Assembly (NCBI GenBank): GCA_947652605.1
Contig: OX393579.1
Span: 26,309,674-26,373,673, forward strand
Origin: Elmis aenea
Taxonomy: Eukaryota > Arthropoda > Insecta > Coleoptera > Elmidae
DNA length: 64,000 nucleotides
Reading direction: 5' to 3'
Part shown: positions 1 to 11,972 of the stretch, one piece after another
Position numbering within the stretch: position 1 is the stretch's first letter
How the letters are laid out: every line of letters begins with the position of its first letter
Notes under the pieces: generated by a model
The model's database searches: none
Seen by the model: only the letters and a program-made list of their open reading frames with translations
What the model was told of the DNA's origin: nothing
Translations under genes and position numbers: made by a program

Positions 1-211
1 ATTCTCTACCCGAATCAACAAAAACATGTATACTATGTAATTTAAAAAAAAAGTTGCCTATCGCGGATTTGACATACGTCATCGTAGAGATAACAAATGC
101 ATATCACTTAATAGAAAATTTGTCGCCGTTTCCAATTATATAAGGTTTGTTGGGGTTGTATTCAATAATTAAAAATTTATAGGGGTGCGACAGTTGAACT
201 GAATCACCCAG
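1..211. repeat. TA-flanked inverted-repeat element, one end (family of 56136-57070)
   Basis: Closely matches 56860-57070, including the segments TCGCGGATTTGACATACGTC and CATCGTAGAGATAACAAATG and the terminal GAATCACCCaG. The other half lies outside the window. Confidence 0.8.
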
Positions 212-509
212 TATAGAGCACCGATACATTATATATAACCTTGTTCCTTTAAATGGAACCTCATGTATATTTTGTGTTTTTTAGATTCCAAATTGAATTC
301 TCTTTAAAAATGTATAATTTTTTTAAATGGAATCAATAGTTTTTGACTCATTTGCGTTTTTTTTTTTTAATTGACCGGGCATGACATTAAAAAAAGATTC
401 ATATTTCACAACTTAACAGTGTCAGAACGAATTCCTTTGAAACTTAATTTGAAAATAGTATCATAGCGGTTGTTGACTAGTTAATAAATAACACACAGGG
501 TTTTATATA

Positions 510-760
510 CAGGGTGGTCCACATAGAAGGGCCCCTATTGGGATCTCGTTAACGGTAAGAGCTACAAATAAGTTTAAATTAGATAAATTGTTCCTCATTC
601 TGATGCTCATCAGTGATGCTTTAATGTTTTAAAAAAGTTTCACGGCACGCAAAATAATAAACAAAAATCAAAATAGCAGTTTTTTAAAAATATTTAATAA
701 CTCGGTTATACTTGATAGTACAAAAATGTTTTTGGGGAAGAAGTTAGCAAACTTTGTCAA
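510..760. repeat. Truncated copy of the CAGGGTGGTCC element
   Basis: Starts TA|CAGGGTGGTCCACATAGAAG and follows the element at 13619-14015 for about 250 bp, in particular its reverse-complemented right half. The second inverted end is missing. Confidence 0.75.
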
Positions 761-1167
761 GGAAATTTTTACAAAATTAGCCATATTTCAGTTATTTTTT
801 GCAACAAAAATATAAAACTATATATTTTTGAAAAGCTAAAAAAATTCATGGCCAACTTGGGTTTATATTTAAAAAAATTAAAGTTTCCTTCATATCTCGA
901 AAGTTTAAATTAATCATAAAAATCTGTATAAAAAACCTCATTAGCGTTTTGTTCTATTTTAATAAATAAAGGAGTTATGGTAAATATTCAATAATGATGA
1001 AATTTGATTTTTTGTCTGTAGTGCCAAAATGGGAAGCGATATAAAAAATCCGATTACATAAGCGTTCTTTTCTCAAAAAAATAGCTAAGAAGTCCGATAT
1101 CAGATTTTCGCTAACTATTAAGGTTACCGAGATACCCTGTAAAATATTCGAATTTGGTTCACCCTGT
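761..1167. repeat. Dispersed repeat ending CACCCTGTATA
   Basis: Shares several blocks with 24160-24275 and with 27290-27489 plus 27912-28125. These include AAAACTATATATTTTTGAAA, AGTTATGGTAAATATTCAAT and the end ACCGAGATACCCTGTAAAA. It ends at 1160-1167 in CACCCTGTATA. The reading frame at 975-1214 inside it is incidental. Confidence 0.6.
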
Positions 1168-1819
1168 ATATATGCCCGGTTACTTTGGCTAAACTTCAAA
1201 CACGAATAAGTCAATTTTATTTAAATCGAACACCCTATATCATGTTAATTTTAATTTTATTTATCTTTTAAAACTATTTGAGATCATTAATGTTTCAAAA
1301 TAGTACTCTATTTCTTTAGTTAATACGATAATATACGGGTTTAAACATTTAATAGAATTAACGTAGTAGGCGTTGAAAGTATGTAGAAAATTTGTTTTAA
1401 AAGTCAAATATAATCCCATTCTCACTTTTAAGCTGTATTTTTTGCCATGTTTTAAATTAATTTAAAGAAAGAACATACATGAAAATTAAAGTTATAAAAT
1501 CTACATAAATCTACATTTTGACGAAATTAAGGTTTTGATGAAAATGTGAATCATGAAATTATCGAGGAAAAGGTTGTTGTTGGAAATGTATGGTATTTTG
1601 TTATTAGAAACAAATGAATTAAAATAGGACGAAGAACAAGATAATTTTTCTTTGAAAAACTCCCATGTTGGCGCGTTTTAAAATCCAGCTTTGCTGTTGA
1701 ATATTTATGACTGTGATTAAAAAGTAGCGTTTTGCGATATTTAGCATCCATCAACTTATTAAAATGAACTTTATTTTACTTCGAAGAAAACATTTAGCAT
1801 CAAATTAATTAGCACTTAC

Positions 1820-1920
1820 CAAGCTGTTCCCGAAATCGGGTTTCAGGGATGTGTCATTAATTTCCACAGTAACTGCGTACGGTGACTCCGGAATTTGCAT
1901 GTCTTTGGTGAAAATGAATT
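1820..1920 (-). CDS. Ret: Ret exon 6: end of cadherin-like domain 3
   Basis: Short exon of 101 bp with acceptor CTTTTCAG and a perfect-consensus donor TTG|GTAAGT. It enters in phase 1 and leaves in phase 0. The codons read FIFTKDMQIPESPYAVTVEI then NDTSLKPDFG. I align this with human [28 protein letters not shown]: a hydrophobic strand, a basic/acidic turn, a second strand, then ND[ST]. NDT is a glycosylation sequon. The next exons (domain 4, cysteine-rich region, transmembrane segment and kinase) are beyond position 1. Confidence 0.82.
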
Positions 1921-3134
1921 CTGAAAAGTAGATCATAAATAATAGTGTAGGTGAAATTATCTTGTTTTTTAGTAATCAGCGTGATAGCCGCTTTTGCATA
2001 AATTAACGGTCTTATGATGTTTCTGTTAAAGCATTTTCAATTACATAAACATGCATTAAGTTTATAAACGTAGGTTTACGTTTTGTAAACGAAAGAATAA
2101 TTATTTTGTAATATATTTACTTTCACGGCGGTATGAAGAAACACACGGTTTTTAACAATATAATATTATATTACTTACGTTGCCATAAATACAATTTTTT
2201 TATTAAAATGTTCATTAAAAAAAGTTAGATCGTAAGATTTTTTCTGCATTTTAGTGTAATAAAGCTGTTAAATTTTGTGGCGCTAAAAGTATAAAGAAAA
2301 TGTACAGGGTGTTGACTGAGAGTATCGTAAAAAAGAATTAAATAGTTGCAAATATTTGCTCCCTTGATTATTTTACGACAAAAGTGTAAGCATAAAAGTT
2401 GTTCAGAATCAAAAACTACCTAAGGTTCTTTACTCTCATTTTCAATTTGGTTAGCATTTCCGCTTCCTTTGAGATAACTTAAAAAATATTGCGGTGGTCT
2501 GGTTTCCTATGGTTTTATACAGATTTTATGCTACTTAACAAAAATCTTACTGAATCATATTTATTTATTTATTCGTTTAAGTTCTAAATTTTAGGATAAT
2601 AAAATATAAATATGCAAATAAAATATGTTAAGATATAAGCAGGATAGTTTACATTAGCATGGCTACTGGAATTTATTTAAATAAATAATTTTTTAAATTT
2701 ATTAATCAAGTAGACCGATAGATAATTGTTATCTAAATAAGTTTTACAGAAAAGAAGTTATGGGATATTTTCTTTAAAACAAGTGTACCATAAATTAAAT
2801 TGTCGATCAATCACTGACGTTAATTATTTTAGGTTTTGTGTTGTAGGAAATAAATATTTTAAAGTACTAGGCAAAAAAACTGTTTAGGGGAATGTATCTG
2901 TGCAGAAATACGTAATTACATCTTCATGCATAAACTCTAAATAGCACAATTCGCATATTATCTTCTTAAATATTGTTTACGTAATATTTAGACGAATACC
3001 AAAATATAAATATATAAAACGTGATATAATTTACCTAACGTCAACGATAGATATGACATTGGCGATAATTTTGAAACAGTTGAAAGAAAAAAGCAAGAAA
3101 GTTATAATTTTATCTTTCCCCTACAAATCTTTGA
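1921..3134. other. Ret intron 5 sequence, nothing recognised
   Basis: AT-rich sequence with no convincing open frame. One ACAGGGTGTTGACTGAG terminus-like motif lies at 2305. No second end was found. Confidence 0.5.
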
Positions 3135-3142
3135 GATTTTTT

Positions 3143-3689
3143 CAGGGGTTTGGAGCGAAGCGCGGAGCTGGAGCGCGGAGCAGTGGAGCAATGGGTTTTT
3201 GCCCGGAGCGGGAGCGGAGCCCGGAGCAAATAATTTTGATTGCTCCACTGCTCCACTTTACTATTATAAACTACCTACATTTTTTTTTTTAATGAATTAT
3301 TCTCATGGGTATAGTATTTAATAAAATAATAAATAAATTAAATTTGATTTTTTTGAAGTAAAATTATTATAATGTAACTTTTCTGAATATTAGTTTTCAT
3401 TATTTTGTATTTGAATTTTGAAAAATTTTAAAGAACTTTTTTTTTCTTTTTTTCACTTTTGAAGATCATTTATTTAACTTCATTTGTTTCTTAGGGTCAA
3501 ATATTGTAATTTTTCGTCCATTTCCACATATCTCATAAAATTTTAGCTTTGTTTTAAAAAACAAATTTTTAAATAAAAAAACTTATTTTATTAATATTTG
3601 GAGCGCGGAGCGGAGCTGGAGCAGGCATCTTGATGCCGGAGCGGAGCTGGAGCGGAGCAACTAAAAAATTGGACTGCTCCAAACCCCTG
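3143..3689. mobile_element. Non-autonomous hAT element with GGAGC-rich ends
   Basis: Terminal inverted repeats CAGGGGTTTGGAGCG... and ...CTGCTCCAAACCCCTG are flanked by the 8-bp direct duplication GATTTTTT (3135-3142 and 3690-3697). Both subterminal regions are dense in GGAGC/GCGGAGC repeats and GC-rich, while the middle is AT-rich. There is no transposase. The frame at 3053-3292 is incidental. Confidence 0.88.
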
Positions 3690-3697
3690 GATTTTTT

Positions 3698-6090
3698 TAT
3701 AATGAAGATGTAGTTTTATCATCCTTTCGTCTAAATAAAAATAATAATTAGTGCAAAATTACGGTAAAATCAGAAAAAAATTCATTCTTGACGTTAGGAC
3801 TAGATTGGATTATACAAATAGTTTTACTTTATTTACTATTACCCTATGTTTTAGTGTTGATATATCTTGTTTTTAAATTGTCACGTTTAATGAATAAAAT
3901 TAATCACCAACGGCCATAAAATATAATGCAGGAGACTTTCACCATGTTCAGTACATTTTAAGCTTCAAAAATGTTGTTTAACTGTTCTGTGAATTTCACA
4001 TATGTTACGAAAAAAGCAACTTAATAATAATAATAATGTAATTTATTTAGCGATTTGCTACTTTTGTTAAAATTTTATTACTTACGTATGTAAATGCATA
4101 TATAAAAATTAAAACTTTCCCGTAATATAACTACTGAACTTATGTCTAAACCTTACTGTATTAATTTCATTTTTAAGTTCGCTTGTTAGATCGTTATACA
4201 ATTTCAGTTCTTTATAAAATAGAGAATATTGAGTGTAATTTCATATCCTGAATAGCAATTTAAACTCTTTACAGTTTCTAGTCGGATAATTATGAGTATC
4301 AGAGTTTTGGTTATATATTTTAACAAAGAATTTGGAAGCAGGTTATTTATAATCTTGAAAATGAAAATAATCGCATTAAAATGTATCCGTTGTTTAATAC
4401 TAAGCCACTGTAAAGTATCTAGAATTAGAGTAATTTAAATTAGCAAAATTATAATTTAATCAAAAGCTCATGTTATGACTACAATAATTTTATAATCTAA
4501 TGAATCATTAGTCAGTCAATAATCGGTCGTTTAGTCGGTAATCGGACGATAAGCTAAGGCCAAATAATCGGAATTCGTAAACAGTCAATTTGCTCGAATG
4601 TGTATCCCTTATTTTGACAGAGTATCACAAAAATTAATTCTTATGCGTATTCGCCTACAGAAGACTGCTCCACGAAAAATGTATTATAGTTGGGTATTTC
4701 ATTAATGAAATGTTGGACCCCATACGTTTGCAAGACTTTTTTGTCTTCTCCGCCCACATTTCATTTTAAACGAAAAAGAAACGTTAGCCATACCAGTTCT
4801 TGGAATTATTGTCATCTGTGAATTTATCTGTGAATGTAGTTACCAGCCGCAATTGTTTTTATTTGGAAGTTTCCCAACCCGTGTAGTAAACCTTTAACCT
4901 TGATTTTTAACTAAAGAATATTATACCTACGCATACATAAAAGATGTGTGGTGCGCTTGTACTTGTATAACCATTATGGAGGTTAAATTTGAATTTTATA
5001 TTCTTGAGCTAAATAATTTAACATTGCTTGAATTTTACTATTGTGAGAAATATAAACGATTTTATTATTTTAGTAGTAACAATTTTAATTAGTGACATGA
5101 TATAATTGTCCTTTTATTGCTATAAAATTGGTTTTCGTTTGATGTCAGCGTCAAACATAATAGGCTTATTACTTTTGAACGTTTAATGTACCACGAATCG
5201 GTCTCAACGATACAATTCTATGTGTGTCAGCTTTTCATCAGTAAGCTTTTTGAAAGATAGAGATATGTGCACATGACTTATTATTACAAATAGATTAGGA
5301 ATTCTTTTTGATGTGTAATATAATTGAAAATTAAAAGATCGCTTTTGATGGAATCCATTATGGCGCATATTGAAAGTTACAAAGTTAATGGTGGTCTAAG
5401 AAAAGCGAATCATCTGACACAAAATCTAATTAAGTTAGCATATGGAGAATAAAAATTTGTTCTAAAAGAGCGTTTTATTTTTGAATAATTCTTTAAAAAA
5501 ATATACAACAATGAATATCAATTGTTTTAGTTTTTACCAAATAAGTTCTGAAATAAAAGGGCAATGGATCTTTTATTTTTAGATTTTTTCGCCCCAATTT
5601 AAATTTACTTCACTTTAAGCGAACTCGTTGCTTTTAACCCTTTAAGGCCCAAAATAAGTTTTCCTAATAAAAAGAAAAAAATAATTCACTTAAATAACTT
5701 AAAATATCATAAAATGAACAATAAAAAAATCTGTTTGTAATTATATTTCTTTAATTTAAAAAAAAATGTCGGTGGTTTCACTAGTTAACCACTGGGACAA
5801 AAAAAAACACTTACTTTTCGTGGTGTTTAATAATTTAATAACAAATAAATTTACTTTCAGCCCAAAATATTTTTTTTTCAATAAAAAAAAGCTATCATTG
5901 ACTTCATTAACTTAAAATATAACTTCGAATTTAAAAACAAACCCATAAATAATTTATCACCTGATTATAATTTATTTATAAATTTAATTACCAGCCATTA
6001 CAATCCACTAATTGCGTACCATTAAATAGTTTCTTACAATTTACTATTGTTTGATAAGGCAACTTACAGACTTACACCATGCAAAACCAG
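3698..6090. other. Ret intron 5 sequence, mostly unrecognised
   Basis: AT-rich. Around 4510-4570 there is a cluster of AATCGG/CGGTAATCGG motifs that recur at 8260-8330, possibly an old transposon end. A TAA microsatellite (TAATAATAATAA) lies near 4023. No coding potential was seen. Confidence 0.5.
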
Positions 6091-6800
6091 TGGCGTGCGG
6101 TGGGTTTTACTGTAAGAGATGCTGTCGAATATATAAAAAAAAATGGTTTAGACCATTAGTAAATACTTAACTTAAAAAAAAACACATCTGTAGTTGTATG
6201 AAATATATAAAATTATCTACACATTATTTATTAACTATGTATTGTTATAGTTATAAAATGTCTTTTCCATTTTATATGTAAAGTTAGCAAAATAAACTTT
6301 TATTATAATTTTGCCTAACTTTGTTAATGCAATCGTTAATATTAATGTTAACAAAACAAAGTTTCTCTTTAAACGTGATATATTTTTGTTACTATTTTTG
6401 GGAATCATTCCGAAATCTATTAATTTAATGTTTACCGTAAATTTTTGGACATGGAAGACTTTTTAGCTTACTCGGGCAACATATGTTTTCAAGGGGCGTT
6501 CATGTAAACGTGTTTAATGTCATTAAAATTTAATAATTTTCTCATGGGACACCTATTAACCCCGAACGGGAATACTAGTGTTGCGCCAGACACTGCGTTA
6601 AATTTATTAATGAGTTCTAAGAAGAAGTTTGCACTGCTTTTAATTTTAAATGTTTCTAAGCTTTTTATGCTATCCATGATTATAAAAAATTCTATTTGAG
6701 TTTTTTTTACAACTACGAGACAGACGTAGCATGGGCTGGCAGATGGGGACAATTGCACCCAGGAAAAGATGTAGGAAGGCAACAAGCATTTAAATATAAT
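6091..6800. repeat. Probable hAT remnant with one CAGTGGCGTG end
   Basis: CAGTGGCGTGCGGTGGGTTT at about 6091 has the form of a hAT terminus. A GC-richer block at 6700-6775 may derive from its other part. No second end or duplication was found. Two overlapping frames at 6489-6785 and 6517-6699 show no recognisable domain. Confidence 0.35.
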
Positions 6801-6852
6801 TTAAATTTTTGTTAAAGAATTGAATAAATTGTAATTTAAGAATACTCTGAAG

Positions 6853-8238
6853 TAAGGACTAAAAACGAAAAAAATTTCGTTCGTTTCTGTTCGGAACAAA
6901 AACGAAATACATATATCGTTTTCGTTTTTTTGTTCTGACCCAAAAAATTCTATTTTCGTTTTCGTGAACCGAAATAATAACGGTTAAAACCGGTTTTATG
7001 GTGCCTATCCATGTGAAAGTAAACTACTCTCGATAGCAGCGTCGCCAAGGATACAGCCAATCGCGAGTTACTCTCAGGGGCTGTATCCTTGGCGACGCTG
7101 CTATCGAGAGTAGTTTACTCTCACGTGGAAAGGCACCATTACAGTTTTTTTGTCGTAAAAAAATCGAGAACTTTAATTTTTTAAGTCACTACAACCCTCT
7201 ATTAATACGATAACAATATTTGCGTCTCCACTAAATTATAAACGATGACGATGGGTTTTGATGCCCACAGACATCACATTTTAGACTGGCGAACCGCCGC
7301 CATATTAAATTTACCAAATCGTTAAACACATTAACATTTAACCATTTGATTTAGTATAACACCCGTAAGGTGCAAAAACACAACTCGATTAGTTTAAATT
7401 GTACACACGAGCTTTATCTAAAAATATGAAAATATAGCAAGTTCTGTTTTAAATTTGTTTTAGTACTAAAAATCTATGGATTTGAATTAAATTAGATCCT
7501 GCTGTAACTATTTAAAAAGACAAATTTAAGTGGATGATTCACTAAATGTTTCCATGAATGTTATAAATAAAAAAAGGTATTAGAAAAAAACTTATATTAA
7601 CTCTAAACGCAAATAAAACATACAAATTAATAATATATAAAAAATTTACTTGAAATACACTTTAACTTGATAGTTTGTACATACTATACAATATACATTT
7701 TCATAATCCATTCAATCTTACTAGCATCACATCTTCCAATAAATCTTCTTTTACATTAGTCCTTTTCGAAGTAAGAATAACTTTGACTTTTATTAACTCT
7801 AAACGCAAATAATACATACACATTAATAATATTTATCCAATCACGTGTATATTCAATATTGATGATCCAATCAACAAATTAGAAATAGAGAATAATATGT
7901 ATACCGTTACTTTTGTTACACGAAATTACAAATATAAACTATAAATTGTTAATACATATCATATACATTTATGGAGAAAAGTGAAGCTCACTTATTTCAA
8001 GTGAGATTTTTTACTGCCTCGTGGAGTCTTCCCAGCATAGAAGATAAATTCGCGTTTGTGTTTAACAAATAAAATTTAAATGGTGATAAAATTGGTTAAA
8101 ACCGGTTAAAACCCGTTTTCGAAAATATTTATTTCGTTTTCGTTCTTGAATGAAAAATAATAATTTCGTTTTCATTCTTAAAAAAATTTTGGTTAATTTC
8201 GTTTAACGTTTTCGTTTTCGTTCCGTTCTCAGTCCCTA
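6853..8238. mobile_element. Non-autonomous hAT element (TAGGGACTGAGAACG family)
   Basis: Ends TAAGGACTAAAAACGAA and, reverse complemented, TAGGGACTGAGAACGGAACG. Both are flanked by the 8-bp duplication CTCTGAAG (6845-6852 and 8239-8246). Subterminal regions are rich in TTTCGTTTTCGTT and AACCGGTTTT motifs. A palindromic insertion lies at 6998-7139. There is an internal direct repeat of about 42 bp, starting near 7597 and 7795. No transposase frame. Confidence 0.85.
6998..7139. repeat. Near-perfect palindromic element nested in a hAT
   Basis: Two arms of about 60 bp around a short loop. The left arm contains ACTCTCGATAGCAGCGTCGC and the right arm its exact complement. The outer ends are ATGGTGCCT and AGGCACCAT. 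GC content is higher than the surroundings. It is likely a small foldback transposon or MITE. Confidence 0.85.
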
Positions 8239-8246
8239 CTCTGAAG

Positions 8247-8340
8247 CAGGGATGTACCAATTAATCGGCAGATAATAGGCAACCGGCCGTATCGGCCCTT
8301 TTGACGATTAATCGGCAATTGCTTTTATTTCGAGGATTAA
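8247..8340. repeat. hAT-like terminal segment with AATCGGC motifs
   Basis: CAGGGATGTACCAATTAATC begins immediately after the target duplication of the preceding element, followed by repeated GATTAATCGGC. Similar motifs occur around 10120-10205 (GCCGATTAATAGGC), which could be part of the same family. No duplication was established. Confidence 0.4.
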
Positions 8341-8882
8341 ATTGGCTTACATTAAATTTAGTTTTGCTAATAGATTAGATTGAAATAGATGCAACAAGTT
8401 TTATTGATTTAATGGTATTCTAATTTTCAGTAAAAGGTTGCTAATGTGGCTGTTTATTGATTTAAAAATCAATATAAATGAATTAAAGGTTTTGATAAAC
8501 ACATAACTTCTGAACTACTATAAATTTTAAAAATCTTTGAGATAATAGAAAAGAAAAGTAAATAACTAACGACGCTTTAAATAAATATAATGAAGATCTG
8601 TTTTTTTTAAATTATGATGGAGGAATACATGAATTTTTCTATATCAAGGCAATATAAATTTTTAGCATTTTTCGTTTAAAATGTTTTGTTTAATAGTTTT
8701 ATGAATTAGACGTTTATCGGTAAGAAACTGAGCAAAATCAAAATTAGGTCATAACCAACACGTTTGATGGGCAGTTTACTGTTTTGGCGTTCAAGCAAAT
8801 TATATTATTCTTTTTTTTTAAATATAAATTCGCTTCTTTCAACAGCGGTTTTGCTAAGCCTGGGTGAAGAAGAGGTAATACG

Positions 8883-9113
8883 TAAAGCCGTGTTTAGATT
8901 AGCGCAACGGCGAATCTGCCTCTTAAGTGTTGGTTACAGATCAACGAAACAGAAAGGCGAACCGAACGGCAAACCGAACAAAGTAGTGCAACATTTTAGC
9001 GCGCTTGCAACAAAACCGTGATCCGCCGTGTCGGTATTTAATAGGCTCGCTAAAATGTTGGGCTGCTTTATATTGGTTCGCTGTTCTGTTGCGCTAATCT
9101 GGACGCGGCTTTA
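8883..9113. repeat. Short inverted-repeat transposon (TAAAGCCG ends)
   Basis: Ends TAAAGCCGTGTTTAGATTAG and, reverse complemented, TAAAGCCGCGTCCAGATTAG, about 26 bp with three mismatches. The interior is GC-richer, with GCGAACCGAAC-type repeats. The frame at 8764-9021 runs into it by chance. A related GTACACATTAGCGTAAC block occurs near 19917. Confidence 0.75.
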
Positions 9114-9828
9114 GTTGTCCTTGGGCGCTGCGTCTTTGCTTCGCGAGTTCCAGATATGCTTTGTTCGTTATGTTAACCACTTAAGAGTGCGAGAGAGAGT
9201 TTTGAAGCTATGAAGCAACTTAGTGCACATATTAAACTAATTAAACGTCAATAATAGTTCACAAACGATGGTATTTCAGCCAAATGAAATATGAACTGCA
9301 GATTTAATACATGAATTTACATTAATTATAGTTAGAATTGATTGTTTTTGCCTATGGCGTAGAAATGCCGTGATATAGTTATGAAATTTAATATTTAAAT
9401 TTTGAACATAATTTCTATTATATTGCAAATGTGTACTGAATGACGCACATTATCATATATTAAAAAGCCGTGGGTTTTAATATTGATATGGCGCTATTTT
9501 AAAACGAGCGCAATTTGGATGAAAATATTACTTTCATTAATATATTGCTACATGGGTCTTTTACTTGTACCACAAACACAAAATAAACATGCAAATAAAA
9601 AAAGCGATGTGATATCATTTTACATTTTCTTTCATGCTTGTGACGTCAAATGACTACACAATATGCATTATTCAACGACGACTGTGCTTTAACACGCAAG
9701 GTTACAAAAATATCCTGTGCTAATTTAAGTTTTTGCAGGAGATATATCGAACCGATACCGCTAGAAATAAATCTATAAATTAAGAAATTTTGCATCAAAT
9801 AACGTAGTTATACTACGTAGTCGTTCAT
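9114..9828. other. Ret intron 5 sequence, nothing recognised
   Basis: No coding frame, repeat pair or RNA gene was recognised. Confidence 0.5.
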
Positions 9829-10739
9829 ATAGGGTGGGCTAAAGGGTATGCAATACATCAAAAGGTTAGGTAATGAATAAAAAATTTTTATTAAAAAAAA
9901 ATACGTATTTTGTAAAAGTGCCATATTACGCGACAAAGTTACATGACAAAAGTCCGAATCTAGGTTCAAGTGTATCTTTTTAAAGATTTTTCAATTCTAA
10001 GCAAATTGTTTTGGTTTAACTTTACGGTAAAGCTAATACTTTAAAATAAATGCCGAGTTGAAAACTTACTTTCGCCTTGGCAACCGTTAGATCTGGAAAG
10101 TAATAGGCGAGTCGTTAACTCGATCGATAAGCGCTGACAGAAAAAAAGCGATTAAATAGGCGCCCGGTTGATAAGCGTTGCAAGCAAAAAGCCGATTAAT
10201 AGGCTTCTGGTCTTTCGTTTCTCTATTTTTACTGCATTAAAAAACCAATGAAAAGAGAATTTAAAATTTTTGCAATGGTCTTAAACAAAGTGTAAAATTA
10301 TGCGAAGGTTGATGATAATTAATGAATTATAATAACGAGCATGATTATAAATAAATAAAGATAAAAATTAATAACGATTTCTTTAGTAATAAAAATGATA
10401 ATCGAAATTCTTGATCAATTTTCAAAAAAGATATCGAAGAAATTCGACAAATAAGATGAAAAGTATTGTTAAAAATCTACTTAAAACCAATTTAAACATA
10501 AATATATCGATTAGAATAGCAAATTTCTAAATTACAACTATAGTTTTAAAAAGTTTTCGACTAGGCATAACTTTTGAGGTATTCATTTTACAGTGGAGTT
10601 TATCTGAAAGAATTTGTTTAGAATTGAAAAATGTTCAAAAAGATCTTAAATTTTTTTGGTTTAAACCTCTTATTTATGACTTAACCTTTCGATGTATACA
10701 AAAATTAGAGGGTGCGCACCCTTTGGCCCGCCCACGCTG
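9829..10739. repeat. Degenerate TA-flanked inverted-repeat element
   Basis: The left end, TAGGGTGGGCTAAAGGGTAT followed by ACATCAAAAGGTTAGGTAAT, is matched imperfectly in the right end read in reverse, CAGCGTGGGCGGGCCAAAGG followed by ACATCGAAAGGTTAAGTCAT. Flanking TA on both sides is compatible with a Tc1/mariner-type insertion. Confidence 0.55.
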
Positions 10740-11006
10740 TATTAATAACAGTATTGCATGAGATAACACCTTAACCACGGCGTTTCGTACTTATGTGCGA
10801 TAAAAACGACATTAAGAGACCCTTTCAGGGATGCATTGATTAGATAAGGTTTGCAAGATAAATAACTGTTGGTTACGTTCAAATTTAAGTTAAAATATTT
10901 GGAACACATATTTCGTATATTATACAGGATGGTACACTTTTTTGTAGCAGGACTTTAATGGGCGGTACAAAAACTTATTTTGAATTGAATATTTCATATC
11001 AACGCT

Positions 11007-11860
11007 TCATTTTAAAAAAACAGGGTGTTGAAATTTTCGAAAAAATATCGATAATTTTTAATCGTTTCTCAACCAGTAAATATATTTAAACCAAATTTGG
11101 TATACAGCACCCCCTTACAGGTTACCACAATCGGTGAGAATATCAAGCCCCACAAGTAACCAGTGGCGGAAATGTGGGGGTTCAGTTTCAATAAATTTTA
11201 TAAATAACTAGTACGGCTCTGTGCAAAATCAAACTGGAAGTTGTTTATGCGTAGAAGATTTTATTTTATACAAAAAGTGTCTCTCGACTTTTCTTCGTAT
11301 CTACCACCGTTTGGCAAGAAATTTGATTTATTTTACTATTCTCGCGAAAAATTTGCCCAAAAGTTCGATCTAAAAATATTGCGCGAAGCAAAAAATTGTA
11401 AATTGCAGAGTAAATGCTCATTAATCGTTAGTTTAGCGGATACTCTTCCCTATTATTAGCATTTTCTGTTATTAAAAACTGCAAAAATCGGTAATTACTT
11501 TATTATTTCGAATATTAGCGATATTTTTAGATCGAATTTATCGCGAGAATAGTAAAATAAATCAAATATAGTGCCAAATGGTTGTAGATACGAAGAAAAA
11601 TAAAATGTTCTACCCAAAAACAAGTTCGAGTTTGCTTTTGAAAAGGGCCGTGCTACTTTTTTATAAAATTTATTGAAACTGAACCCCCACATTTCCGCCA
11701 CTGGTTACTTGTGGGGCTTGACATTCTAACCGAATGGGGTAACCTGTAAGGGGGTGCTGTATACCAAATTTGGTTTAAATATATCTACTGGTTGGGAAAT
11801 GGTTAAAAATTATCGATATTTTTTCAAAAATTTCAACACCCTGTTTTTTTAAAATGAATA
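11007..11860. repeat. Large foldback element with arms of about 330 bp
   Basis: Left arm 11007-11355 and right arm 11540-11860 are inverted copies of each other. Shared blocks include AAAAAAACAGGGTGTTGAAA at the outer end, AAACCAAATTTGGTATACAG, and GCCCCACAAGTAACCAGTGG deeper in. The central loop is about 180 bp. The frames at 11241-11459 and 11495-11701 are arm sequence, not genes. Confidence 0.88.
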
Positions 11861-11972
11861 CTTTTTCCTCCGTCCGGAGACCCGTTTGCCCGTTTCCAAC
11901 AACGATTGCATAACACAACTTCCATTTCATTGCTGAGAACACGTGGAGCTGCGTCCCGTCGACACTCTAGCC

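Noticed and set aside
6489..6785. 98-codon minus-strand frame
   Set aside because: No recognisable domain. It overlaps a plus-strand frame and a suspected transposon remnant.
8764..9021. 85-codon frame
   Set aside because: Its C-terminal half is translation of the GC-rich inverted-repeat element 8883-9113; the N-terminal half is AT-rich intron.
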